Shown here: positions 17,048 through 25,076 of the stretch, piece by piece | Layout: every line of letters begins with the position of its first letter | How positions within the stretch are numbered: position 1 is the stretch's first letter | Origin: Lachnospiraceae bacterium UBA4260 | GTDB taxonomy: Bacteria > Bacillota > Clostridia > Lachnospirales > Lachnospiraceae | Direction: 5' to 3' | NCBI GenBank assembly: GCA_002395235.1 | Contig: DGWK01000012.1 | Location: 1 to 43,114, forward strand | DNA: 43,114 bases | Made by a program: the position numbers and the translations under genes | Notes under the pieces: model-generated | What the model was told of the DNA's origin: nothing | The model's database searches: none | The model's input: the letters and a program-made list of their open reading frames with translations, nothing else

Positions 17048-18982
17048 ATGATGACGGAACTCTTTACACCTGCGAAGATCGGAACTTGCGAGATCCCGAA
17101 CAGGCTGATCGTGCCTGCAATGGTAATGAACCTGTGCACAGAAGACGGGATGATTACGGAAAGGTATATCAAATATATTGAAGAGAAGGCCAAAGGCGGC
17201 TGGGGCATGGTCATCACAGAGGATTATGCTGTCAATGTGAATGCAAAAGGCTATAAGTTTATTCCCGGACTATACAATGACGAGCAGATTGAAGGCAATA
17301 AGAAGCTCACGGAAACAGTTCATAAATACGATACCAAGATCTTCTGCCAAATGTATCATCCCGGACGCCAGTCCAAGCATGATGTGAATGGAAATGTTCA
17401 GCCAATCGCCCCTTCTGCGATTAAGGATCCCTTCTGCATGGATCTTCCCAGAGAGATGACAATTGAGGAGATTCATCAGATCGTGCAGGATTTTGGCTCC
17501 ACAGCGAGAAGAGTGAAGGAAGCGGGATTTGACGGAATAGAGATCCACGCCGCACACGGCTACCTGATCTCCGAATTCCTTTCTCCCTTCACCAACAAGA
17601 GAGTGGATGAGTATGGCGGATGTTTTGAGAACAGAACTCGCATCCTGGATGAGATTTATGCATGCATTCGCGAGAACGTCGGCAATGATTTCCCGGTACA
17701 GGTCAGAGTCTCAGCGAATGAGTACCTTCTGGGCGGCCGTACAGAAGCAGATACCTATGAACTGGTACGCCATTTGGATGAGCTTGGTGTTGATGCCATC
17801 CACATTTCCAACGGAATGTATGCATCTCCCGTGATCCGTCAGATTATTGCACCGATGTACACCGAGCATGCTTTTAACATGGATACAGCAGAACAGGTCA
17901 AAAAATTGGTTTCCTGTCCGGTGATCGTGACAAACCGCATCAACGACCCCAAGATGGCAGACACCATCTTAAAGATGGGGAAAGCGGATTTCATCGGTAT
18001 GGGACGCGGATCCCTGGCAGATCCTTATCTTCCTGCCAAAGCAAAAGCCGGCCAGTTCGAGAATATCCGCTACTGTATCGGATGCCTTCAGGGATGTGAA
18101 GCCGGACTTCTGGCAGGCACTTGTGCGACATGCCTGGTCAATCCCCGCGTCGGCCGCGAGTACGAGAATCCCATGGACAAGACTGCAGACCCGAAGAAGG
18201 TCATGGTCATCGGCGGCGGTCCCGCAGGCCTTATGGCTGCCGAGACAGCAGCGAAGATGGGCCACAAAGTAACTGTATTTGAGGCAGGCTCCTGGCTTGG
18301 CGGTCAGTTCCGCAGCGCAGCTTTCCCGCCCGGAAAAGGTGAGCTCTCCACATTCGTATCTTCGCTGCGCAAGAGCCTGATCGATCTGAAAGTTCCGGTC
18401 AAGATGGGCGTAGAAGTGACGGAGGAAATGATCCGTGATGAGAAGCCGGATGCAGTCATCATTGCAACAGGTGCTAAGCCGCTTTCGCTTCCAATCAAGG
18501 GCATGGACGGTGAGAACGTAGTGAATGCGGAGGATGTCCTTTTGGGTAAGGCAGACGTAAAGCCCGGTCCTGTCGTCGTTTGTGGCGGCGGTGAAGTCGG
18601 CGGAGAGACAGCCCACTTCCTGACGCAGGTTTGCCAGGATATCACACTGGTAGAGATGCGTGACGATATCCTGGTCGATATGTTCCCGCTGATGAAGATG
18701 CAGCTGATGGAATACATCAGAGAAGCGAGGATCAAAGTTTTGACCAGCGCCAGAGTTGCCGAAATCACAAAAGACAGTGTTAAATATACTGATTCCGAAG
18801 GAAATCTTCAGAGCGTGCCGGCAGCGACGGTTGTATCGGCATTCGGATATAAGGCATATAATCCGCTCGAAGAGGCAGCAAAAAAATACTGTGACAATGT
18901 CAAGGTCGTTGGCTGTGCTGTAAAAGCCGGCAATGCGCTTGTGGCAGTCAGAGAAGGGTATGAGGCTGCGTTGGCTTTATAA
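17048..18982 (+). CDS. NADH:flavin oxidoreductase / 2,4-dienoyl-CoA reductase-type ene-reductase
   Basis: This is an old-yellow-enzyme-like multidomain reductase. Residues 1-~340 form the FMN TIM barrel (FTPAKIGTCEIPNRLIVPAM, FDGIEIHAAHGYLISEFLSP with the His pair, IGMGRGSLADP). A 4Fe-4S motif CIGCLQGC follows, with a further Cys in TCATCLVN. The C-terminal half carries an FAD site (VMVIGGGPAGLMAAETAA) and an NAD(P)H site (VVCGGGEVGGETAHFL). At 644 residues it is full length. It reduces activated C=C bonds (enoates, dienoyl-CoA, enones) in the cytoplasm. Placed between two MerR regulators and next to a PTS/GH1 pair, it may reduce an unsaturated plant aglycone; bile-acid (BaiCD/BaiH-like) or cinnamate reduction are alternatives. 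GTGCC-free GAGGAGG site precedes tandem ATGs at 17048 and 17051. Confidence 0.92.
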   Translation: MMTELFTPAKIGTCEIPNRLIVPAMVMNLCTEDGMITERYIKYIEEKAKGGWGMVITEDYAVNVNAKGYKFIPGLYNDEQIEGNKKLTETVHKYDTKIFCQMYHPGRQSKHDVNGNVQPIAPSAIKDPFCMDLPREMTIEEIHQIVQDFGSTARRVKEAGFDGIEIHAAHGYLISEFLSPFTNKRVDEYGGCFENRTRILDEIYACIRENVGNDFPVQVRVSANEYLLGGRTEADTYELVRHLDELGVDAIHISNGMYASPVIRQIIAPMYTEHAFNMDTAEQVKKLVSCPVIVTNRINDPKMADTILKMGKADFIGMGRGSLADPYLPAKAKAGQFENIRYCIGCLQGCEAGLLAGTCATCLVNPRVGREYENPMDKTADPKKVMVIGGGPAGLMAAETAAKMGHKVTVFEAGSWLGGQFRSAAFPPGKGELSTFVSSLRKSLIDLKVPVKMGVEVTEEMIRDEKPDAVIIATGAKPLSLPIKGMDGENVVNAEDVLLGKADVKPGPVVVCGGGEVGGETAHFLTQVCQDITLVEMRDDILVDMFPLMKMQLMEYIREARIKVLTSARVAEITKDSVKYTDSEGNLQSVPAATVVSAFGYKAYNPLEEAAKKYCDNVKVVGCAVKAGNALVAVREGYEAALAL

Positions 18983-18994
18983 GACAATGAGGAT

Positions 18995-19022
18995 GCCCCC
19001 GCCTCTATGGGCGGGGGCTTTT
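18995..19022 (+). terminator. Terminator after the ene-reductase gene
   Basis: GCCCCCGCC pairs with GGCGGGGGC (loop TCTATG), followed by TTTT. A weaker look-alike, CCGCC-TCTATA-GGCGG, lies after the XRE-Uma2 gene at about 15913-15929. Confidence 0.85.
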
Positions 19023-19037
19023 GGATTGGAGGAAAGC

Positions 19038-19934
19038 ATGGACCTGTTCCGGATAGGAGAAATTTCCAAAATGTTGAATGTACCCGTGGAGACAATACGT
19101 TTTTTTGAACAAAAGGGTCTTGTTATGCCGGTCAAAAATGAAATGACCGGGTACCGCTATTACAGTGTCTGGGATGCGAATCAGATTCTTGAGTATAAAA
19201 AGTATCGTCAGATTGGTTTTTCCTCCAACGAAGCAATTGCCATGATCAAAGACATCGATTGCAATGGCCTCATTGATCAGTTGGAATCAAAGAGGAAGGA
19301 AGCTGTCTATCAGGCACACTTCTATCAGGCGAAAGCACTGAAACTGAAAAATTTCCAGTCTATTCTGGACAATGCGAAGCATCTGGTGGAGGAATATTAC
19401 ATCATGAATCGTCCGGAAAACTACTCGCTGTATATGCGTTCTCATGGCGCAGACGGACTTAGGACTTCTACCGCCAAGGAAACAGAAGGTGCCTTCGATG
19501 AGCTGACGAATTACTATCCCTTTGTGGAACACGCCTACAGAATCCGGAAAGAGTGGTGTATGGTGCCGGCAAGAGAGAATGAGGCACAGTGGGGTTTTAC
19601 TGTTAAAAAACGGTGGGCCGACAGGCTCAACATTAACATTCTTCCTAAAATGGAGCACCAAAAGGCAACGACCGCAGTTTTTACCGTGATCCGATTGGGA
19701 CAAAAGCAGTATTTTTCTCTGCAGCTTCTGGAAGGCGTTTTCCTTTTTATGAAGAAGCATGGTTATGAACTAAACGGCGACATTTTGGGCGTCCATGTTG
19801 CAACCGTCAGGGAGGAGCAGGAAAGTGTCCGGTATGTGGAGGTCTGGGCGCCGGTAAAAGGACTGGAGCCCGTACAGGCACGTTTTCCGGATAAAGAAGA
19901 AAAAAAGGAAGCGCTTAAAGAATTATTCTGTTGA
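19038..19934 (+). CDS. MerR-family transcriptional regulator (module 2, second)
   Basis: It has a MerR DNA-binding domain (FRIGEISKMLNVPVETIRFFEQKGLVMPVKNEMTGYRYYSVWDANQILEYKKYRQIGFS), a long dimerisation helix (about residues 75-125) and a GyrI-like effector domain to residue 298. The ATG at 19038 is fixed by GGAGGAAAGC in front of it. It lies 55 nt after the ene-reductase stop with a terminator between, so it is probably made by read-through or a weak internal promoter. The promoter downstream of it (20000-20030) has a 19-bp spacer with a clear dyad, so this protein is the likely activator of the PTS/GH1 pair. It is paralogous in layout, but not close in sequence, to the first MerR. Confidence 0.9.
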   Translation: MDLFRIGEISKMLNVPVETIRFFEQKGLVMPVKNEMTGYRYYSVWDANQILEYKKYRQIGFSSNEAIAMIKDIDCNGLIDQLESKRKEAVYQAHFYQAKALKLKNFQSILDNAKHLVEEYYIMNRPENYSLYMRSHGADGLRTSTAKETEGAFDELTNYYPFVEHAYRIRKEWCMVPARENEAQWGFTVKKRWADRLNINILPKMEHQKATTAVFTVIRLGQKQYFSLQLLEGVFLFMKKHGYELNGDILGVHVATVREEQESVRYVEVWAPVKGLEPVQARFPDKEEKKEALKELFC

Positions 19935-19937
19935 TGC

Positions 19938-19987
19938 AAACGTCTGCATGGCAATGAAATATTGCCATCGCAGACGTTTATTTTTTA
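19938..19987 (+). terminator. Terminator of the second MerR gene
   Basis: AAACGTCTGC-TGGCAAT pairs with ATTGCCA-GCAGACGTTT, followed by ATTTTTT. Confidence 0.9.
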
Positions 19988-19999
19988 TGTTTTTCCTTA

Positions 20000-20030
20000 T
20001 TGACTCTGTAGTTACCACAGGGATTACCCT
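20000..20030 (+). promoter_or_regulatory. MerR-type promoter of the module 2 PTS operon
   Basis: TTGACT (20000-20005) and TACCCT (20025-20030) are separated by 19 bp. The spacer holds CTGTAGT-T-ACCACAG (20006-20020), a dyad matching at six of seven positions per half. This is the classical MerR operator layout. Confidence 0.75.
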
Positions 20031-20091
20031 TTTCTCAGAGTAGAAAGACAACAGTAATCGTTCTGCATTTTAGAGAAAGGAAAGGGGAAAA

Positions 20092-21957
20092 ATGACGAAC
20101 AAAGAATTGGCATCCAAGATCATTGCGCTCGTCGGGGGAGAAGAGAATATATCAGTCCTGACACACTGCGCTACTCGCCTGCGCTTTAACCTCAAGGATA
20201 ACAGCAAGGCAGACATTGAGGCACTCAAGGGCCTTGAAGGCGTATTGACCGCACAGCTAAAGAGCGGACAGCTTCAGGTTGTCATCGGGGCAAAGGTCAA
20301 CGCGATTTTTGATGAAGTTTCCGCACAGGTCCACATTACGGAAGGCGGGGCGTCTGTTGAAGAGCCCTCCAAGAATAAGGTCGGTGCCGTCATAGAGACG
20401 ATCTCCGGCATATTTGCGCCTACACTGCCGGTTCTGATCGGCTGTGGTATGTTTAAGGCAATCGTGTCTCTGATCACGAACCTTCACCTGATGCCCGGCG
20501 ACAGCAGTTTCATCGTTATCATGTCCATGATCGGTGATCTGATTTTCTATTTCTTCCCCTTCTTCCTGGCAGTCAGCGCTGCAAGGAAATTCAAGGTCAG
20601 TGAATACCTGGCGCTGGCACTTGCAGCGGCCTACATGTATCCCACGATCATGAACGGTGCAGCGGCAGTTGCAGAAGGCGGCCCTGCGACAATGCGTTTT
20701 CTGGGCCTTCCCATCCTGTTTGTGAATTACAAATCAACCGTCATTCCGATCATACTTTCCGTCTGGGTTCTGAGTCTGATCTACAAAAAGATCGACAATC
20801 TGGTTCCTGATTTCCTGAAGATACTGCTTACATCCATGCTTGTCCTGTTCATCATGGTACCGCTGGAACTGGTCGTTCTAGGGCCCATCGGCTCTTACAT
20901 GGGCACATACATCGCTAAGTTTATCGACTGGTTCTACAATGTCGGCGGAATTATTGCAGCGGCGCTGCTTGGCGGAACTCGCTCCCTGCTGACAATGATG
21001 GGCATGCATTATGCGCTTGCTCCCCTTCAGATCCAGCAGATCGCAGAGACCGGAGGTTCGACTTTGCTGGTCAGTGCTCTGACTGCCAACTTCTCCCAGG
21101 CCGGTGCAGGCTTCGGTGCTTTCCTTCGCCTGAAAGACAAACAGATGAAATCCGTCGCCGGATCAGCAGCACTCTCCGCGGTGCTTGGTATTACGGAGCC
21201 TGTCATGTATGGTGTCAACCTGAAGTACAAGAAGCCCTTTGCCTTTGGTATGGCTTCCTCCGCAGTCGCTGCCGCATTCCTGTCCCTGTTCCATGCACGT
21301 GCTATGGCATATGCGCCGCCCGGACTTTTCACGATCATCACCTATGAGGCGGACAGCTTTGTGTTCATTATCATCGGTGCCCTCATCGCTTTCGGACTGG
21401 CTGCTGTTCTGACCTTCCTGTTTGGTATTCCCGCAGAAGAAGTCTCTGCATCAGAGAAGGCGAGCACCGATACCGGCAATGCACAGCCTGCTCCTGCTAT
21501 GATCAATGGTGAACTCACTATCGCTTCCCCGATTAAGGGAAAAGTCATCCCTCTCAGCGAAGTGCCCGACGCTGCTTTCAGCGAAGGGGCAATGGGACAG
21601 GGCGTCGGCATTGAGCCCTCCGAAGGCAAAGTCTATGCGCCGTTTGATGGTACTGTAGATATGCTCTTCGACACAAAGCACGCCGTTGGCCTCACAAGCA
21701 GCGAGGGTGTGGAGCTGCTGATCCATATCGGCCTGGATACCGTGGAACTGAACGGACAGTATTTTGACGCGCATGTGAAGAACGGCGACCCCATCAAAAA
21801 GGGCCAGCTTCTCATCGAGTTTGATAAAGACAGCATTGCGAAGAAATATTCCACCGTTACGCCGGTGCTTGTGACTAATTTCGACAATTACAATAAGATT
21901 GAGGGAATCTCCGGCATGGCAGCTGATAACGAAACTGCGATCATTAAGATTCAGTGA
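20092..21957 (+). CDS. bglF: PTS beta-glucoside permease EIIBCA (module 2)
   Basis: It is a second, clearly paralogous beta-glucoside transporter-kinase: EIIB with C26 (THCATRLRFNL), EIIC with about ten membrane segments (MMGMHYALAPL, GITEPVMYGVNLKYKKP), and C-terminal EIIA with H545 (LLIHIGLDTVEL). At 621 residues it is complete. A GAAAGGAAAGGGG ribosome site lies before the ATG. No RAT site or antiterminator gene is present here; instead a MerR-type promoter lies directly upstream, so control differs from module 1. The next gene, a GH1 phospho-glucosidase, starts 25 nt after the stop. Confidence 0.95.
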   Translation: MTNKELASKIIALVGGEENISVLTHCATRLRFNLKDNSKADIEALKGLEGVLTAQLKSGQLQVVIGAKVNAIFDEVSAQVHITEGGASVEEPSKNKVGAVIETISGIFAPTLPVLIGCGMFKAIVSLITNLHLMPGDSSFIVIMSMIGDLIFYFFPFFLAVSAARKFKVSEYLALALAAAYMYPTIMNGAAAVAEGGPATMRFLGLPILFVNYKSTVIPIILSVWVLSLIYKKIDNLVPDFLKILLTSMLVLFIMVPLELVVLGPIGSYMGTYIAKFIDWFYNVGGIIAAALLGGTRSLLTMMGMHYALAPLQIQQIAETGGSTLLVSALTANFSQAGAGFGAFLRLKDKQMKSVAGSAALSAVLGITEPVMYGVNLKYKKPFAFGMASSAVAAAFLSLFHARAMAYAPPGLFTIITYEADSFVFIIIGALIAFGLAAVLTFLFGIPAEEVSASEKASTDTGNAQPAPAMINGELTIASPIKGKVIPLSEVPDAAFSEGAMGQGVGIEPSEGKVYAPFDGTVDMLFDTKHAVGLTSSEGVELLIHIGLDTVELNGQYFDAHVKNGDPIKKGQLLIEFDKDSIAKKYSTVTPVLVTNFDNYNKIEGISGMAADNETAIIKIQ

Positions 21958-21982
21958 GGCTTGCCAAAAGATAGGAGGCACT

Positions 21983-23443
21983 ATGAATAACAGATTACCT
22001 GACGGATTTTTGTGGGGCGGCGCGACGGCAGCCAATCAGTATGAGGGGGGCTATCTCTCGGGCGGAAAGGGCCTGTCCACATTGGACGCCATTACGGGAG
22101 GCAGCCACACTTCGCCGAGAATGATCACTTTTCGCACCGCAGAAGGTGAGTTGAAAAAAGTGACCAAAGAACAAGCGCTGCCGGAGGGAGCCACCGGTTA
22201 CATTGATCCGGATCTTTACTATCCAAGTCATGTGGCTACAGATTTCTATCATCACTACAAAGAGGATATTGCCCTCTTTGCCGAGATGGGCTTCAAGTGT
22301 TTCCGACTTTCGATCGTCTGGTCCAGAATTTGCCCGAACGGAATGTATGATGTCAACGAAGAAGGTCTGCAGTTCTATGACAACGTGTTTGATGAATGCC
22401 TGAAGTATAGCATTGAGCCGGTCGTAACGATTAACCACTTTGACACACCGATGTACCTGGCGGATGAATATGACGGCTGGGCAAGTCGGGATCTGATCGA
22501 TTTCTATGTGTTCTTCTGTAAGACGATCTTTGAGCGCTATAAGAACAAAGTAAAATACTGGATGACCTTCAATGAGATCAATTTCCTCAGAAGCTGGACG
22601 CAGATCGGCATACACAACAACGACCCGGCTACTAAGGCGCAGGCGCACCATCACCTGTTTGTCGCAAGCGCCAAGGCTGTGCAGCTCGGACATTCGATCA
22701 ATCCGGACTTCAAGATCGGCATGATGGTCTCGTATATCCCGAGCTATCCTATGAGCTGCCGCCCGGAAGATGTATGGGAGGCAATTGATTTCAACCACGA
22801 AAAAGAATTTTTCATGGACGTGCAGTGCCGGGGAGTGTATCCGAATTACCGGCTGAAGATGTACGAGCGACTTGGAATTGATGTGAAAATGGAGCCGGAG
22901 GATGCCGGGATTCTCAGAAACGGAACAGTCGATTATATAGGCTTCAGTTACTATATGTCCACTGTTTCCACAACGGATAAGAATGCGGAAATGACCGGCG
23001 GAAACCAGATCATGGCGTACCGGAATCCGTATTTGAAACAGTCGGAATGGGGATGGGCGGTAGATCCGCTTGGTCTGCGTATTTCCCTCAACCAGATTTA
23101 TGACCGCTATCGCCTGCCCATGTTCATAGTAGAAAATGGATTCGGAGCAGTGGATACCATTGAACCGGATGGAACCATCAATGACGACTATCGCATTGAC
23201 TATTTCCGCCAGCACATTCAGGCGATGAAAGATGCGGTGCTGATCGATGGCGTGGATCTCATGGGATACCTGCCCTGGGGATGCATTGACCTGGTCTCGG
23301 CCGGCACCGGTGAAATGAAAAAGCGTTACGGCTTTATCTACGTCGATATGGACGACCAAGGGCACGGCACGCTTAACCGCATGAAGAAAAAGTCCTTCTA
23401 CTGGTACAAGCATGTGATTGAGACAAACGGGGAAGAATTGTAA
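21983..23443 (+). CDS. bglA: 6-phospho-beta-glucosidase, GH1 (module 2)
   Basis: It cleaves the phosphorylated beta-glucoside imported by the preceding permease. GH1 features are FLWGGATAANQYEGGY, acid/base E198 in MTFNEIN, nucleophile E384 in IVENGFGA and the phosphate-site segment GTGEMKKRYGFIYVDMDD. It is 486 residues. It has an insert near residues 45-65 (SPRMITFRTAEGELKKVTKEQ) that the other two paralogues lack, so the substrate pocket may differ. ATG 21983 follows ATAGGAGGCACT; earlier in-frame codons run inside the permease gene and are rejected. Confidence 0.95.
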   Translation: MNNRLPDGFLWGGATAANQYEGGYLSGGKGLSTLDAITGGSHTSPRMITFRTAEGELKKVTKEQALPEGATGYIDPDLYYPSHVATDFYHHYKEDIALFAEMGFKCFRLSIVWSRICPNGMYDVNEEGLQFYDNVFDECLKYSIEPVVTINHFDTPMYLADEYDGWASRDLIDFYVFFCKTIFERYKNKVKYWMTFNEINFLRSWTQIGIHNNDPATKAQAHHHLFVASAKAVQLGHSINPDFKIGMMVSYIPSYPMSCRPEDVWEAIDFNHEKEFFMDVQCRGVYPNYRLKMYERLGIDVKMEPEDAGILRNGTVDYIGFSYYMSTVSTTDKNAEMTGGNQIMAYRNPYLKQSEWGWAVDPLGLRISLNQIYDRYRLPMFIVENGFGAVDTIEPDGTINDDYRIDYFRQHIQAMKDAVLIDGVDLMGYLPWGCIDLVSAGTGEMKKRYGFIYVDMDDQGHGTLNRMKKKSFYWYKHVIETNGEEL

Positions 23444-23487
23444 AACACGGTGTGAGAATATGGTAGAAGCACCGGAGGATATTTGAG

Positions 23488-23892
23488 ATGAAATACAAGG
23501 AGCCGGCCTCTTTTATTTGATGCCCTGCACGGCCATGGAATTTAAGGATTCTGAGACGATCAGAGTCTGGAAGTACGGTACGGAAGAGCCTGATATCGAT
23601 TGAGCCGGGAAATAATTATGGGGTTGGAATTGGCCGATGTTTTCTATATGACAGCAGGCCACACTGCGACGACCGTTAAGGTGAGGGCGTTGCGGCATCC
23701 CCCGGTCTGAGAGCCTGGCGAGGTCTTTGAGAGCGATTTCGTACAGAACAGCTGAGATCCTGTCATCTCCCCGATGAGGGTATGACGTACAACCAAGGGA
23801 ACAAGGGAGGAAGTCAAAAGGATGGCAGGAAGTCGGCGCTGGAGTCAGTGTATCAGTGGGCGGATGAGCAGATGAAGAGAGAAGAGCAGTGA
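23488..23892 (+). pseudogene. Possible decayed gene after module 2
   Basis: A good GGAGG site precedes ATG 23488 (MKYKEPASF), but the frame stops after ten codons. Coding-like pieces continue in shifted frames: LMPCTAMEFKDSETIRVWKYGTEEPDID, then EIMGLELADVFYMTAGHTATTVKVRALRH, and at the end SALESVYQWADEQMKREEQ with a stop at 23890-23892. Together they suggest a gene of about 130 residues broken by several frameshifts. I do not recognise the family, and this may be chance. Confidence 0.3.
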
Positions 23893-23894
23893 AG

Positions 23895-23943
23895 AACGGG
23901 CCATCGCATTAAGAGGGTGATTCCTAATGCGATGGCCCGTTTC
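23895..23943. terminator. Long-stem terminator between convergent genes
   Basis: A perfect 17-bp stem, AACGGGCCATCGCATTA (23895-23911) with 23925-23941, sits eight bases beyond the end of the activase gene and after the possible decayed gene. The U-tracts are short. Confidence 0.7.
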
Positions 23944-23950
23944 AAAGTTT

Positions 23951-24853
23951 TCAGAAGAAGCAGTCAAGGCCCCGCTCAAGGAATGTTTTCTGATACTCCG
24001 TCAAATCTTCCGGATGAAGCGCCTTCACACCGGTCATTTCATATTCCCTGTTCAGAAATTCATATTTGCGCTCACCCATCTGGTGGAAGGGCAGGAGCTG
24101 CGCGCGGGAGAGCCCGATGTCATGCAGAAGATTTGCAATTCCTTCTGCATCTGACAACTCTGCATTGAAGCCGGGGATTACGGGAATCCGGGGCAAAATA
24201 TTGAGCCTCTGTTCATGTGCCCACCGCAGATTCTTGTGGATCAGTTCAGTGCCGACACCTGTTCCTTTCTTATGTTTCTCCGAATCATACTGCTTGACGT
24301 CGAAAAGCAGGAGATCGAAGAGAGGAGCCAGCCTGTGAAAGACTTCCGGACTTACGCAGCCGGTGGTCTCGATCGCGGTGTGTATACCTTTCTCTTTAAG
24401 ACGCAGGACCAGTGCTTCAACGAAGTCAGGCTGTACCATGCCTTCTCCGCCGGAGATGGTCACGCCGCCGCCGGATTCCTCATAGAAATCCTTGTCCTGC
24501 ATGCACACTTCTACAATCTCATCAACTGATTTATATTCCCCTTCGTTTGTCAGAGCGCGTCCGGGACAGCCCTGCATACAGGAAAGACAACCTGTACATT
24601 TATGAAAGTCGATATGAATCCTCCCGTCCTCGGCAGCAGTGATTGCCTTCTCGGGACAGGTGTGTACACATTTCTGACAGTGCAGGCAGTTGTCGCTGTG
24701 GTACATGATCTGCACTCTGGGGAGCTGGGACTCCGGATTGGAGCACCATTTGCATCGAAGGGGACATCCCTTCATAAAGACGGTGGTCCGCACACCCGGA
24801 CCGTCATGGATGGAAAACTTCTGAATATTAAAAACAACGCCTTTTACTTCCAT
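23951..24853 (-). CDS. Glycyl-radical enzyme activating protein (radical SAM)
   Basis: It installs the glycyl radical on the divergently encoded glycyl-radical enzyme, using S-adenosylmethionine. The radical-SAM cluster motif is CPLRCKWC near residue 30. Two extra ferredoxin-type 4Fe-4S motifs follow (CLHCQKCVHTCP and CTGCLSCMQGCP), as in activases of the non-PFL glycyl-radical dehydratases and lyases. GGGVTISGGEG and DLLLFDVKQYD are the usual SAM-binding and core segments. It is 300 residues; TAAGGAG precedes the ATG. It shares a 223-nt intergenic region with the enzyme gene and has its own consensus promoter, so the pair is probably co-induced. Confidence 0.95.
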   Translation of the reverse strand: MEVKGVVFNIQKFSIHDGPGVRTTVFMKGCPLRCKWCSNPESQLPRVQIMYHSDNCLHCQKCVHTCPEKAITAAEDGRIHIDFHKCTGCLSCMQGCPGRALTNEGEYKSVDEIVEVCMQDKDFYEESGGGVTISGGEGMVQPDFVEALVLRLKEKGIHTAIETTGCVSPEVFHRLAPLFDLLLFDVKQYDSEKHKKGTGVGTELIHKNLRWAHEQRLNILPRIPVIPGFNAELSDAEGIANLLHDIGLSRAQLLPFHQMGERKYEFLNREYEMTGVKALHPEDLTEYQKTFLERGLDCFF

Positions 24854-24918
24854 TTTAAAAAGCTCCTTATTAGTATTGCAGGTGTCATTCGACCTCTGGG
24901 GTGGTTTATTATGTTCCT

Positions 24919-24947
24919 ATCATAGCACCCACATCCGAATATGTAAA
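24919..24947 (-). promoter_or_regulatory. Promoter of the activase gene
   Basis: On the minus strand: TTTACA (24947-24942), a 17-bp spacer ending in TGC, and TATGAT (24924-24919). Confidence 0.75.
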
Positions 24948-24962
24948 TAATAAGTTTCGAAT

Positions 24963-24980
24963 GAAATTTAAATAAATTTC
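24963..24980. promoter_or_regulatory. Perfect palindrome, putative operator between divergent promoters
   Basis: GAAATTTA-AA-TAAATTTC lies between the two -35 boxes (24947 and 24995), 14 bp upstream of the + strand promoter. It could bind a dimeric regulator acting on both genes. Confidence 0.55.
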
Positions 24981-24994
24981 TCACGAAAAATATA

Positions 24995-25022
24995 TTGACA
25001 TATAAGAATGGAATGCTATAAT
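24995..25022 (+). promoter_or_regulatory. Consensus promoter of the glycyl-radical enzyme operon
   Basis: TTGACA (24995-25000), a 16-bp spacer ending in TGC, and TATAAT (25017-25022). Confidence 0.85.
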
Positions 25023-25076
25023 TAAGCTACGATCAAAGCAAAAATAAATTACGATAGAAAATAAAGGAGAGGCCAA

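Noticed and set aside
16960..17181. Small plus-strand frame overlapping the ene-reductase start
   Set aside because: It covers the promoter and a shifted frame of the real gene, with no ribosome site.
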